Source of the DNA: Tissierellia bacterium
GTDB lineage: Bacteria > Bacillota > Clostridia > Tissierellales > Sedimentibacteraceae
Direction of reading: 5' to 3'
Assembly (NCBI GenBank): GCA_012843025.1
Contig: DURT01000016.1
Span: 1 to 64,000, forward strand
DNA: 64,000 bases
The notes beneath the pieces are model-generated. The model saw nothing but the letters and a program-made list of their open reading frames with translations. It was not told where the DNA came from and did not search any database. The position numbers and the translations under genes were made by a program. Positions 8,701 to 17,294 of this stretch are shown in pieces. Each line of letters starts with the position of its first letter. Positions within the stretch are counted from its first letter, which is position 1.

Positions 8701-8735
8701 AAAAAGGATCCCCAGTAAAAATAGGGATCCTTTTT
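8701..8735. terminator. Bidirectional terminator between hbd and ychF
   Basis: AAAAAGGATCCC...GGGATCCTTTTT is a 12-bp stem with an A/T tail on both sides. It separates the convergent hydroxyacyl-CoA dehydrogenase gene and ychF. Confidence 0.92.
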
Positions 8736-8738
8736 CTA

Positions 8739-9830
8739 CTATACATTAAATCTGAAGAGTACTATGTCTCCGTCTTCCATTATATAGTCTTTTCCTTCCA
8801 GGCGCATTAAGCCTTTTTCTTTTGCTGCATTTAAAGTACCGTATTTTTCTACATCTTCGTACTTGGTAACTTCAGCTCTTATGAAACCTCTTTCTATATC
8901 TGAGTGAATTTTGCCAGCAGCTTTTTGAGCATTGGTTCCTTTAACAATTGTCCATGCCCTTGTTTCCATGGGACCAGTGGTAAAAAAACTTATAAGTCCT
9001 AACAGACGATAGCTGGAACGAATAAGTTTATCCAAACCTGATTCCTCTAATCCCATTTCTTCTAAGAATAGCTCCTTTTCCTCATCTTCTAATGTTGATA
9101 TTTCTTCTTCTAATTTTCCGCAAATTACAATTACTTCCGAATTATCTTTTAAAGCGTGTTCCTTAACATAGTTTACATATTTGTTTTCCATGGGATTTGA
9201 AATAGAATTTTCATCTACATTGGCTACATACAATACAGGTTTTGCTGTAATTAAATTAAAGGTCTTTAACAATTTCTTTTCGTCTTCTGTATAACTCAAA
9301 TATCTGGCCGGTTTTTCAGTTTCAAGGCCTTCTACTATTTTCTGAACCAAACTTAGTTCAGCTTGAAGCGTTTTATCGTTCTTAACCATTTTTGACAGCT
9401 TTTCGAGGCGTTTATTCATTACTTCCAAATCTGCCAATACTAATTCCAATTCTATAATTTCAATATCTCTTTTAGGATCTACCGTTGATTCTACGTGGAT
9501 TACGTTGCTGTCATCAAAACATCTTACTACGTGAACAACGGCTTCCACTTCTCTAATATGGGAAAGAAATTTATTTCCTAAACCTTCCCCCTTGCTGGCT
9601 CCTTTTACCAAGCCGGCTATATCGAAAAACTCTATAACTGCAGGAACTATTTTTTCCGAATTGCTCATTTTTGCAAGGAAATTTAGTCTTTTATCAGGTA
9701 CTTCCACTACTCCTATATTAGGTTCAATCGTACAGAAGGGATAATTTGCTGAATCGGCACCTGCTGATGTTATGGCATTAAACAATGTACTTTTGCCAAC
9801 ATTGGGAAGACCTACTATTCCTAATTTCAT
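8739..9830 (-). CDS. ychF: YchF/OLA1-type ribosome-binding ATPase
   Basis: The 363-residue product has P-loop GLPNVGKST at residues 6-14, the FCTIEPNIG switch region, FDIAGLVKGASKGEGLGNKFL and a C-terminal TGS domain. The base-recognition motif reads NVDE rather than NKxD, which in this family goes with ATP preference. YchF is a universal Obg-superfamily P-loop ATPase that binds the ribosome (family knowledge). It is the only minus-strand gene here and lies convergent to the hydroxybutyrate operon. An AAAGGGCGG Shine-Dalgarno site precedes the start. Confidence 0.95.
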   Translation of the reverse strand: MKLGIVGLPNVGKSTLFNAITSAGADSANYPFCTIEPNIGVVEVPDKRLNFLAKMSNSEKIVPAVIEFFDIAGLVKGASKGEGLGNKFLSHIREVEAVVHVVRCFDDSNVIHVESTVDPKRDIEIIELELVLADLEVMNKRLEKLSKMVKNDKTLQAELSLVQKIVEGLETEKPARYLSYTEDEKKLLKTFNLITAKPVLYVANVDENSISNPMENKYVNYVKEHALKDNSEVIVICGKLEEEISTLEDEEKELFLEEMGLEESGLDKLIRSSYRLLGLISFFTTGPMETRAWTIVKGTNAQKAAGKIHSDIERGFIRAEVTKYEDVEKYGTLNAAKEKGLMRLEGKDYIMEDGDIVLFRFNV

Positions 9831-9881
9831 AAAACGTGACCGCCCTTTCTTTTCTCATGCTAATCAATTTAAACAAGCTAC

Positions 9882-9910
9882 ATTATATACCAACAAAACT
9901 TAAACTTCAA
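9882..9910 (-). promoter_or_regulatory. SigA-type promoter of ychF
   Basis: On the minus strand TTGAAG, a 17-bp spacer and TATAAT are followed by about 50 bases to the ychF start. Confidence 0.6.
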
Positions 9911-10025
9911 TATATTATTTGAATTCACCAAGAATAAGACAACTTTTTAGTATTTGAAAGCATATATTAGTTTTCCTTGAATATTAATAAAATATATAAG
10001 ACAAATATGGGGGGAAGAAACGATT

Positions 10026-10697
10026 ATGAATGAAAAACAGATGCAGTCCAATTATATTAAGATTGTGGGCAAAATAAACAGCAATTTAGAATACAGTCAC
10101 GAAGTATTTGGAGAAAAATTCTATGAGTTTTTTATAGAAGTGCCTAGATTAAGTGAAACTAAGGATATACTTCCTGTTATAATATCTGAAAGATTAATTC
10201 ATGATATAAATATGGACATTGGTAACTATATAGTTATTGAAGGACAATTCAGGTCCTATAACAGATATGAAAATTCCTACAACAAGCTCTTACTTCGGGT
10301 TTTCGCCCGGGATATATACGTTCCAGAAGAAAATCAAATTGATGAATTGATAAAACATCCAAATGAAGTATTTTTAGATGGTTTCCTATGTAAGGAAACA
10401 AAATTCAGAACAACTCCTTTTGGTAGGGAAATAACTGATATGCTTTTAGCTGTAAACCGTTCCTACAACAAGTCTGATTACATACCTTGCATTGCATGGG
10501 GGAGAAATGCAAGGTATTGTGAAAAATTAGAAGTAGGGGATAGAATTAAACTATGGGGTAGAGTACAAAGCAGAAACTACCAAAAGAAAAATGAAGATGA
10601 TGTTTATGAAACAAAGACTGCCTATGAAGTATCTATAACTAAACTTGAACATATTAAAGAAAACAATAGGAAAAAAAATGAAGAAGGAGAATCATAA
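10026..10697 (+). CDS. Single-strand DNA-binding (OB-fold) protein
   Basis: A 223-residue protein that appears to carry two OB folds. The first half (YIKIVGKINSNLEYSHEVFGEKFYEFFIEVPR) is divergent. The second half (VFLDGFLCKETKFRTTPFGREITDMLLAVNRSYNKSDYIPCIAWGRNA) matches SSB/PriB-type strands. Such two-domain SSB-like proteins are common in clostridia in addition to the replication SSB. There is no acidic DDDIPF-like tail, so it is probably not the main SSB. It stands alone with its own terminator, and its role is unproven. Confidence 0.75.
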   Translation: MNEKQMQSNYIKIVGKINSNLEYSHEVFGEKFYEFFIEVPRLSETKDILPVIISERLIHDINMDIGNYIVIEGQFRSYNRYENSYNKLLLRVFARDIYVPEENQIDELIKHPNEVFLDGFLCKETKFRTTPFGREITDMLLAVNRSYNKSDYIPCIAWGRNARYCEKLEVGDRIKLWGRVQSRNYQKKNEDDVYETKTAYEVSITKLEHIKENNRKKNEEGES

Positions 10698-10701
10698 CAT
10701 G

Positions 10702-10723
10702 GAAACCGAAAGGTTTCTTTTTT
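10702..10723 (+). terminator. Rho-independent terminator after the SSB-like gene
   Basis: GAAACC-GAAA-GGTTTC followed by six T residues. Confidence 0.85.
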
Positions 10724-10797
10724 ATATCCAAAATATTTACAATATTAAACCAAGGAATTCAATAAAAGCGTCAAAATAATTGACAAAGTTTATTACT

Positions 10798-10824
10798 ATA
10801 TTATAAATATAAAATTTATAATAT
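10798..10824 (+). promoter_or_regulatory. AT-rich palindrome upstream of a sigma-54 promoter
   Basis: ATATTATAAAT-ATAAA-ATTTATAATAT has 11-bp perfect arms, about 65 bp upstream of the -24 element. It is a candidate enhancer site, but the AT-only composition makes chance palindromy more likely than for the GC-containing sites at 2.7 and 33 kb. Confidence 0.4.
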
Positions 10825-10881
10825 GAAAATGTTATCATAAATCTAATCTTTAAGATGTTTACTAAAATTTTCATATTATAA
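10816..10881 (+). promoter_or_regulatory. Long inverted repeat flanking the region before the -24 box
   Basis: TTATAATATGAAAAT at 10816-10830 is repeated as its exact reverse complement at 10867-10881 (15-bp arms, 36-bp gap). The right arm ends just before the sigma-54 promoter. It could pair two activator-binding half-sites or form a cruciform. Confidence 0.5.
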
Positions 10882-10886
10882 TAATA

Positions 10887-10904
10887 TTGGCATTATTATT
10901 GCTT
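10887..10904 (+). promoter_or_regulatory. Sigma-54 promoter of the YfcC/D-aminoacylase operon
   Basis: TTGGCATTATTATTGCT fits TGGCAY-N5-TTGCW with correct GG/GC spacing. The 5' untranslated region to the carrier gene is about 115 nt. Confidence 0.8.
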
Positions 10905-11029
10905 AATATATAGTAAAATTATAATTACAAACATACATAACATTTAGGAAGGGGTGGTGGTACAACTCATAGGAAGGATTTTTTTTAGACTAAATTAAAA
11001 ACATTATAGAAGAAAGAGAGGAGAGTATT

Positions 11030-12448
11030 ATGTCTGAAAAAATTAAAAAGAAGAATGAAACTAAGTTTAAAGGTGTAAACACATATGTTCTTTTATTCAC
11101 TTTATTAATCATAGTAGCTCTATTAACTTACATTATTCCGGCAGGCAAATTTGAGCTTTTTAAAGATCCTAATACCGGAAGAATGTTAACCGATCCTCAA
11201 TCGTATCATCGCGTAGATAAGAATCCTGCTTCATTTTTCGATATGTTTAGAGCCATACAAAGAGGTATGGTGGCTGGAGCAAATATAATATTTTTTATCT
11301 TTATTATTTCTGGTTCAGTACAGATAATAAACGCTACAGGCGCTATTAATGCTGGAATATTAAAGTTGACTGAAAAGTTTAAAGGTCGAGAAAAATATCT
11401 AATTCCAATTTTTATGGTAGTTTTCTCATTTACTGGTGCATTTTTAGGGTTTTCTGAGGAAAACTTAGTATTTATTCCATTGGCGGTTAGTTTATCTAGA
11501 TACTTAGGTTACGATGGAATAGTTGGGATTTGTATATCTTATTTAGCAACCCAAGTAGGTTTTCTCTCAGGATTAATGAATCCATTTAATGTAGGAGTAG
11601 CTCACGGAATAGCGGAACTTCCTATGTTTTCAGGGATTGGATTTAGGATTTTAATATATATAGTATACATGCTAGTAACTGCATGGTATGTTATGAGATA
11701 TGCGGAGAAGGTAAAGAAAAATCCAGAGTCAAGTTTAGTTAGCAATATAGTGTTTGATAATGAGAAATTTGTAGATTTATCAAATGTTGAAGCAGAATTA
11801 ACTACAAGACATAAAATTATATATTTTGGGTTCATAATTGCTGTTTTCGCTATACTATATGGTGCCTTTAATTATGGATGGTATGTAGCAGATATTTCAG
11901 CAGTATTCTTAATACTAGGTATAGGTGCTGGCTTAATTTGCAGGTTTAGTTTTACAAAAATTGCTGATGAATTCATTGCAGGAGCAAAAGGTATAGTGTT
12001 TGGTGCACTGATAGTTGGTTTTGCTAGGGCAATCTATATTATTATGGAAGAATCTTTCATTATGGACTCAATAATCAATTTCCTAGTAGGAGGAATTGGA
12101 ATATTCCCTGGTGCTACTGCAATAGTTGGTATATTCATTATTCAATGGTTTATAAATATATTGGTTCCTTCTGCTACAGGTCAAGCAGCTATATCAATGC
12201 CAATTTTTGTTCCTGTTGCAGACATGTTAAACATAACACGGCAAACTTCAGTTATAGCATTTCAACTTGGGGATGGTATAAACAATAGTATAATACCAAC
12301 TTCTTCTACCTTGCTTGCAGCATGTACGATGGCAGATGTACCTTACCATATATGGGTTAAATTCTTATGGAGGCTGACTTTAATTTGGAGTGTAATAGGT
12401 GCAGGATTATGTATATTGGCAAATGTAATTAATTTAGGACCTTTTTAA
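11030..12448 (+). CDS. YfcC/DcuC-superfamily membrane carrier
   Basis: A 472-residue membrane protein with about 12 hydrophobic segments and a short basic N-terminus. The N-terminal TYIIPAGKFE followed by a hydrophilic loop, and the conserved NILVPSATGQAAISMPIFVPVADMLNITRQTSVIAFQLGDGINNSIIPTSS, mark the YfcC group of the DcuC/C4-dicarboxylate superfamily. These are often annotated as amino acid or peptide carriers with unknown substrate. It is the first gene after a sigma-54 promoter and is followed by a D-aminoacylase, so uptake of N-acyl amino acids or similar compounds is inferred. An AGGAGAG site precedes the start. Confidence 0.85.
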   Translation: MSEKIKKKNETKFKGVNTYVLLFTLLIIVALLTYIIPAGKFELFKDPNTGRMLTDPQSYHRVDKNPASFFDMFRAIQRGMVAGANIIFFIFIISGSVQIINATGAINAGILKLTEKFKGREKYLIPIFMVVFSFTGAFLGFSEENLVFIPLAVSLSRYLGYDGIVGICISYLATQVGFLSGLMNPFNVGVAHGIAELPMFSGIGFRILIYIVYMLVTAWYVMRYAEKVKKNPESSLVSNIVFDNEKFVDLSNVEAELTTRHKIIYFGFIIAVFAILYGAFNYGWYVADISAVFLILGIGAGLICRFSFTKIADEFIAGAKGIVFGALIVGFARAIYIIMEESFIMDSIINFLVGGIGIFPGATAIVGIFIIQWFINILVPSATGQAAISMPIFVPVADMLNITRQTSVIAFQLGDGINNSIIPTSSTLLAACTMADVPYHIWVKFLWRLTLIWSVIGAGLCILANVINLGPF

Positions 12449-12455
12449 TAGTCCT
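12436..12455 (+). other. Small hairpin across the carrier stop codon
   Basis: AGGAC-N10-GTCCT encloses the TAA stop of the carrier gene. It has no T run and a short stem, so it is probably minor. Confidence 0.25.
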
Positions 12456-12478
12456 ACAATGTTCAATAGGAGTATATT

Positions 12479-14101
12479 ATGCTTGATTTGTTGATTAAAA
12501 ATGGTACTATAATCGATGGTACCGGGAAGAAGAGATATAATGCTGATATCGGAATAAAAGGTAATAAAATCTATAAAATAGAGAGTAAAATAGAAGATGT
12601 TCAGGCAAAAGAAATTTTAGATGCTAAGGGTCTTATAGTTTCACCAGGATTTATTGATATACATGGGCACTCAGATTTTACATTATTTACAAATAATAAA
12701 GGTGAAAGTAAAATAAGACAAGGTATTACGACCGAAGTTGTAGGAAACTGCGGATTTACTGCAGGTCCATATACTGAAGAACACTTTGATGATTTAATTC
12801 AATACTTAGCCAATACAATAGTATTAGATGACGAACAAAAGAAAAATTGGAAATGGAAAAGTCAAATTGATTTTATCCAAGACTTCTCAAAAAATGGGCT
12901 TTCGTTTAATGTTGTCCCACTAGTAGGGCATGGTACTATAAGAGTTGCAGTAATGGGATTTGACAAAAGGAAACCGACTAAGGTTGAATTAAATAAAATG
13001 ATTGATTTACTCGAAAATGAAATGGAAAACGGTTTATTTGGTTTATCAACAGGATTAGAATATGAACCAGGATCCTACTCTGAAACTGAAGAGTTAATAG
13101 AATTATGCAAGGTGGTAAAAAAATACGATGGTATTTATTCAACTCACTTGAAAAACGAGGGAAAAGACTTACTAAAATGTATTCAAAAGGCCATTGAAAT
13201 TGGAAGACAGTCGGGAGTTTCTGTAGAAATTTCACATTTAAAGGCTCAGTATAAAGCTAATTGGGGCAAAGCAAATAATGCACTAAGCATGATTGACAAA
13301 GCTAATATGGAAGGTCTTAACATTGGATTCGATGTATATCCCTACATAGCTTTTGGTAGCGGGTTGTTAGATTTAATGCCACCGTGGATTAAGGTTGATG
13401 GACCTAAAAAAATGATACAGTTATTGTTAGATAAAAGTATAAAAGAAGAAGTAATTAATGATATGCAATCGGAAAGCGATGAATGGGAAAATCCGATGCT
13501 AATTGAAGATTGGGATAAAACTATTAAGATAGCAATGCTAAAAACCGATAAGAATAAGAAATATGAAGGCTGTACAATTAGAGAAATTGCCGAAGATATG
13601 GGTGTAACTCCATTCGAAGCAGTAATAAAACTGATGATTGAAGAAGAAGCTTCAATAAAGTGTATTTATTTCGCAATGTGTGAGGATGATTTAGAAACAA
13701 TTATGAAACATCCAAATGCTAAATTCTGTACAGATGGTAGAGCTGTAGCTACTTATGGAGAGCTAAGTAAAGGCTCTGTACATCCCAGATACTATGGAAC
13801 TTATCCAAGAATAATGGGCTATTATGTAAGAGAAATAAATATTATTTCTTTAGAAGAAGCCATACAGAAATCCACATCTTTCCCTGCAAAAAAATTAAAA
13901 ATTAGGGATAGGGGAGAATTAAAAGAAGGTTACTATGCAGATATTACTATATTTGACCCTGATAGAATAATTGATAAAGCCACATTTGATAATCCTCATC
14001 AGTATCCTGTAGGAATTGAGTATGTACTTGTAAATGGTAAGATAGTAATTAATAAAGGTGAGCATACGGGAAACCTTCCGGGTACTGTAATAAAAAGATG
14101 A
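12479..14101 (+). CDS. N-acyl-D-amino-acid deacylase (D-aminoacylase)
   Basis: A 540-residue amidohydrolase of usual family length. The metal-binding HxH is in GFIDIHGHSD near residues 60-70. GNCGF supplies the cysteine ligand near 95. STHLKNEG and EISHLKAQ supply the later histidines, and FCTDGRA the catalytic aspartate. The enzyme cleaves N-acyl-D-amino acids to D-amino acid and a carboxylate. It lies 30 bp after the carrier gene, so the two probably form an uptake-and-hydrolysis unit under sigma-54 control. Some close relatives act on other N-acylated or cyclic amides, so the exact substrate is open. Confidence 0.88.
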   Translation: MLDLLIKNGTIIDGTGKKRYNADIGIKGNKIYKIESKIEDVQAKEILDAKGLIVSPGFIDIHGHSDFTLFTNNKGESKIRQGITTEVVGNCGFTAGPYTEEHFDDLIQYLANTIVLDDEQKKNWKWKSQIDFIQDFSKNGLSFNVVPLVGHGTIRVAVMGFDKRKPTKVELNKMIDLLENEMENGLFGLSTGLEYEPGSYSETEELIELCKVVKKYDGIYSTHLKNEGKDLLKCIQKAIEIGRQSGVSVEISHLKAQYKANWGKANNALSMIDKANMEGLNIGFDVYPYIAFGSGLLDLMPPWIKVDGPKKMIQLLLDKSIKEEVINDMQSESDEWENPMLIEDWDKTIKIAMLKTDKNKKYEGCTIREIAEDMGVTPFEAVIKLMIEEEASIKCIYFAMCEDDLETIMKHPNAKFCTDGRAVATYGELSKGSVHPRYYGTYPRIMGYYVREINIISLEEAIQKSTSFPAKKLKIRDRGELKEGYYADITIFDPDRIIDKATFDNPHQYPVGIEYVLVNGKIVINKGEHTGNLPGTVIKR

Positions 14102-14110
14102 GCAGAATCA

Positions 14111-14141
14111 TTAGAACTAGTAAACACTAGTTCTAATTTTT
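14111..14141 (+). terminator. Rho-independent terminator after the D-aminoacylase gene
   Basis: TTAGAACTAGT-AAAC-ACTAGTTCTAA is an 11-bp perfect stem followed by TTTTT. Confidence 0.93.
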
Positions 14142-14196
14142 ATATGAAGTATGCCAAATTCATGTTATAATAGTAAAAAGATAATTGAGGTGTACT

Positions 14197-15786
14197 ATGC
14201 TAAATAATATAAACAGTAGTTATAACTTAGAGCTTTTGTCGAAGACAACTCAATTGATGAATAAATCCAAAAAATTCCAAACTACAGCGGAAATTATTTT
14301 TGATTTTATAAAAAACTTTATTGATTTTAATATGGTTGTAATTTATAAGATCAACGAGAAAGAAAATATTCTGGAAATCGTGTCTTGCCTGGGGTCCGAT
14401 GCGGAAAAGTTAAAGAAAAGAATGCCTTTTAAGATAGGGGAAGGCGCAGTTGGATTAGTAGCCAAAAACAAAAAGCCCTTGCTTATTAATGATGTTTTAG
14501 AGTATAAGGATATAAAAGTAAGGCAGTATACTGAGGAGGATCCAATTATAAGAACATTTTTAGCTGTGCCATTGGTGGTAGGGGATAAAGCAATCGGAAT
14601 TTTAAGCGTATCAAATTCCTTACCGGGACAGTATGATGATTATCATGTTCAAATGATTAACATAATTGCTTCACAAGGAGCAGTATTATTGGAACTGAAC
14701 AGTAATATTACGGAAGCTCAGAGGTTTTCGGATAAAATTTTAGACAATGTAAACAGTGGAATTATAGTATTAGACAATCAATGCAATATAATAAAATTAA
14801 ACAAATCTGCAGAAAACATTACTGGTTTTAAATATGATGAAATTTTAGGGAGTAATATTTTATCGAAACGTTTAACCTTGGATTGTAAGGAAGATTTTGT
14901 GCTTAGATGTTTTAATGAAGGGAAGATGTACTTTGAAGAGCCAGGATACATGATAAGAAAAGATGAAAATATTATTAGAATACGACTCAGCACTTCCTTA
15001 ATGTACGATGATGAAGGTAATATAAAAAGTTGTATTTGTATTTTTAGAGATAATACGGAAATAGAAAATCTTCAAAGTCGTATAGCCATGTCAGACAAAT
15101 TGGAAGCATTGGGAAGGCTGACAGCCGGTTTGGTTCATGAAATAAGAAATCCTCTCTTACCCATAAGAAATGCCAGTGAGTACCTACTTAATAAGTATGG
15201 TAATACAGATAACAATGATGAATTAAAAAGTCTTCTTAAAATAATTAGTGAAGAAAGTGAAAGGTTAAACAGGGTACTGGAAGGCTTTGTGAATATGGGG
15301 AAAAATAGCTTTTCATCAATGGGTAGTTGTGAATTAAAAGAAGTAATTGATGAAGTTATAGGATTACTTAACTATACTTTAAAGAAAAATAATATCAAAA
15401 TTATAGTAGATTTAGTAGAAAACGAAATTATATTGCCTTTTAATAAGGATAATTTAAAGCAAGTATTTATTAATTTGTTGCTAAACTCAATTGATGCAAT
15501 CAATATGAACGATACCGCAATGCAACGTGTAATTATTATCAATGCTACTTTAAACAACAGTAACATAATTATTTCCATTACAGATACAGGAAAAGGCATT
15601 CCAAAACAAGAATTAAACCAAATATTTGATCCCTTTTATTCTACAAAGAAAAACGGCTCAGGAATGGGGCTATATATTGCATTTAATATTGTTAAAAGCT
15701 CTGGAGGAGAAATTGATGTAGAAAGCAATACTGAAAAAGGTACCAAGATTACCTTGACCATTCCAAGGGAAGGGGGATGTGTATGA
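14197..15786 (+). CDS. GAF-PAS sensor histidine kinase (NtrB-like)
   Basis: A 529-residue kinase with no membrane segments, so it is cytoplasmic. A GAF domain spans about 15-170 and a PAS domain about 180-290. The phospho-acceptor H-box is GRLTAGLVHEIRNPLLPI, and the ATPase domain has NLLLNSIDAI (N box), DTGKGIP (G1) and GSGMGLYIAF (G2). I use the ATG at 14197 with GAGGTG upstream; the ORF-track TTG start lies within that ribosome binding site. The stop codon overlaps the start of the NtrC-type regulator (ATGA), so the two form a two-component pair. The ligand is unknown. Confidence 0.9.
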   Translation: MLNNINSSYNLELLSKTTQLMNKSKKFQTTAEIIFDFIKNFIDFNMVVIYKINEKENILEIVSCLGSDAEKLKKRMPFKIGEGAVGLVAKNKKPLLINDVLEYKDIKVRQYTEEDPIIRTFLAVPLVVGDKAIGILSVSNSLPGQYDDYHVQMINIIASQGAVLLELNSNITEAQRFSDKILDNVNSGIIVLDNQCNIIKLNKSAENITGFKYDEILGSNILSKRLTLDCKEDFVLRCFNEGKMYFEEPGYMIRKDENIIRIRLSTSLMYDDEGNIKSCICIFRDNTEIENLQSRIAMSDKLEALGRLTAGLVHEIRNPLLPIRNASEYLLNKYGNTDNNDELKSLLKIISEESERLNRVLEGFVNMGKNSFSSMGSCELKEVIDEVIGLLNYTLKKNNIKIIVDLVENEIILPFNKDNLKQVFINLLLNSIDAINMNDTAMQRVIIINATLNNSNIIISITDTGKGIPKQELNQIFDPFYSTKKNGSGMGLYIAFNIVKSSGGEIDVESNTEKGTKITLTIPREGGCV

Positions 15787-17132
15787 AAATTAATATTTTA
15801 ATAGTTGATGATGAAAAATCTATAAGAGAAACTTTGAAAATTATTTTAGGTAATTTAAATTACAATGTTTTGACTGCTTGTGACGGTTTTGAAGCAATTA
15901 AAATTATAAAAAACAATATTATAGATATTATGATTACAGATTTGCGAATGCCGGGGATGGATGGAATTGAATTAATGGAAAAGGCATTGGAAATAGATCC
16001 TTCTATAGAAACTATATTTATATCTGCATATGCTGATATAAAAGCAGCTGTAAAAGCTGTTAAAATGGGGGCTTTTGACTATGTGGAAAAATCTTTCTCA
16101 ACCGATGAACTTATTTTTACAATAGAAAAAGCAATTGAACGGAGAACTTTAAAAGAAGAGAACAGAAGCTTGAGAAGGAGAATTGAAGGGAAGTATAACT
16201 ATGATGGTGTAATTGCCAAAAGTGAGGCCATGGGAAAAATAATTGATATGGTTAACAGGGTTGCAAAGAGTAAAGCAAATATTTTATTGACCGGGGAAAG
16301 TGGAGTAGGCAAAGACGTTATAGCTAATTTAATTCATAGGAAAAGCAATAGATCTCATAACAAGATAGTAGTAATAAACTGTGGCGCAATTCCTGAAAAT
16401 TTAATTGAAGCAGAATTATTTGGATATGAAAAGGGATCTTTTACCGGTGCAGAACGCACTAACAGGGGAAAGTTCGAACTTGCGGATAAAGGTACCTTAT
16501 TTTTGGATGAAATAGGTGAATTGCCTTTACATGCTCAAGTCAAGTTCTTAAGAGTTTTGCAGGAAAAGCAATTATATAGAATAGGTTCGGAAAAGAGTAT
16601 AGATGTTGATGTTAGGATAATAGCTGCTACAAACAAAAATTTAATAGATGAAGTTAATAAAGGGACCTTTAGAGAGGATTTATATTATAGGTTAAATGTT
16701 GTAAATATAGAAATACCGCCTTTGAGAGAAAGAAAGGAAGATATTCCTGTACTTGCAGAATATTTCTTGATGGAATTTTCAAAGGAATATAATAAAAAAG
16801 TTAAATATATTGAAGTGGAAGCTTTAAATTATTTAATGAATTATGATTGGAAAGGAAATGTCCGAGAGCTAAGAAATGTAATCGAACGTTCTGTATTGAT
16901 GGCTGATGAGAAGGATGAATTATTATTTAAAGAATATCTTCCTAAGGAGATAACTGGCTTAGATTCAATGGAGGAAATTGAAGATAAAAATGAAAAGACC
17001 TTGGCAGATTATGAAAAGTTAATAATTGAAAATACTTTAAGAAGGTATGGAGGAAATAAAACCAAGACTGCTGAAGTACTGGGCATAAAGAGGCAGACTT
17101 TGTATAATAAGCTCAAAGAATATAATATATAG
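15783..17132 (+). CDS. NtrC-type sigma-54 response regulator
   Basis: A 449-residue regulator. The receiver domain carries the phospho-acceptor Asp53 in MITDLRMPGMDG. The AAA+ domain has Walker A GESGVGKDV and Walker B GTLFLDEIGE. The C-terminal Fis-type HTH is TKTAEVLGIKRQTLYNKL. The sigma-54 contact loop reads GSFTGA in place of GAFTGA. The gene overlaps the kinase gene by three bases. Sigma-54 promoters lie both upstream (10.9 kb) and directly downstream (17.24 kb), so either or both flanking operons may be its target. Confidence 0.92.
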   Translation: MKINILIVDDEKSIRETLKIILGNLNYNVLTACDGFEAIKIIKNNIIDIMITDLRMPGMDGIELMEKALEIDPSIETIFISAYADIKAAVKAVKMGAFDYVEKSFSTDELIFTIEKAIERRTLKEENRSLRRRIEGKYNYDGVIAKSEAMGKIIDMVNRVAKSKANILLTGESGVGKDVIANLIHRKSNRSHNKIVVINCGAIPENLIEAELFGYEKGSFTGAERTNRGKFELADKGTLFLDEIGELPLHAQVKFLRVLQEKQLYRIGSEKSIDVDVRIIAATNKNLIDEVNKGTFREDLYYRLNVVNIEIPPLRERKEDIPVLAEYFLMEFSKEYNKKVKYIEVEALNYLMNYDWKGNVRELRNVIERSVLMADEKDELLFKEYLPKEITGLDSMEEIEDKNEKTLADYEKLIIENTLRRYGGNKTKTAEVLGIKRQTLYNKLKEYNI

Positions 17133-17151
17133 TTAAAGATAATTACATTTT

Positions 17152-17172
17152 CTATTAAATCGCTATTAATAG
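17152..17172 (+). promoter_or_regulatory. Inverted repeat upstream of the AtuA-operon promoter
   Basis: CTATTAA-ATCGCTA-TTAATAG has perfect 7-bp arms and lies about 70 bp upstream of the -24 element. A second, imperfect repeat (TTATACAC...GTGTTTATAA) lies at 17184-17212. Both are candidate activator sites. Confidence 0.4.
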
Positions 17173-17240
17173 TTGTCAAAAAATTATACACTTATTCCTT
17201 AGGTGTTTATAAAGGCATTCATTCTCCACCCTTTAATGTA

Positions 17241-17257
17241 TTGGCACAGTAATTGCT
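17241..17257 (+). promoter_or_regulatory. Sigma-54 promoter of the AtuA-DUF4387-symporter operon
   Basis: TTGGCACAGTAATTGCT matches TGGCAC-N5-TTGCW exactly. It is about 40 bp upstream of the first gene of the operon. Confidence 0.87.
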
Positions 17258-17294
17258 ATATTGTTATTGTAGAAAACAATACAGGAGGATGTAA

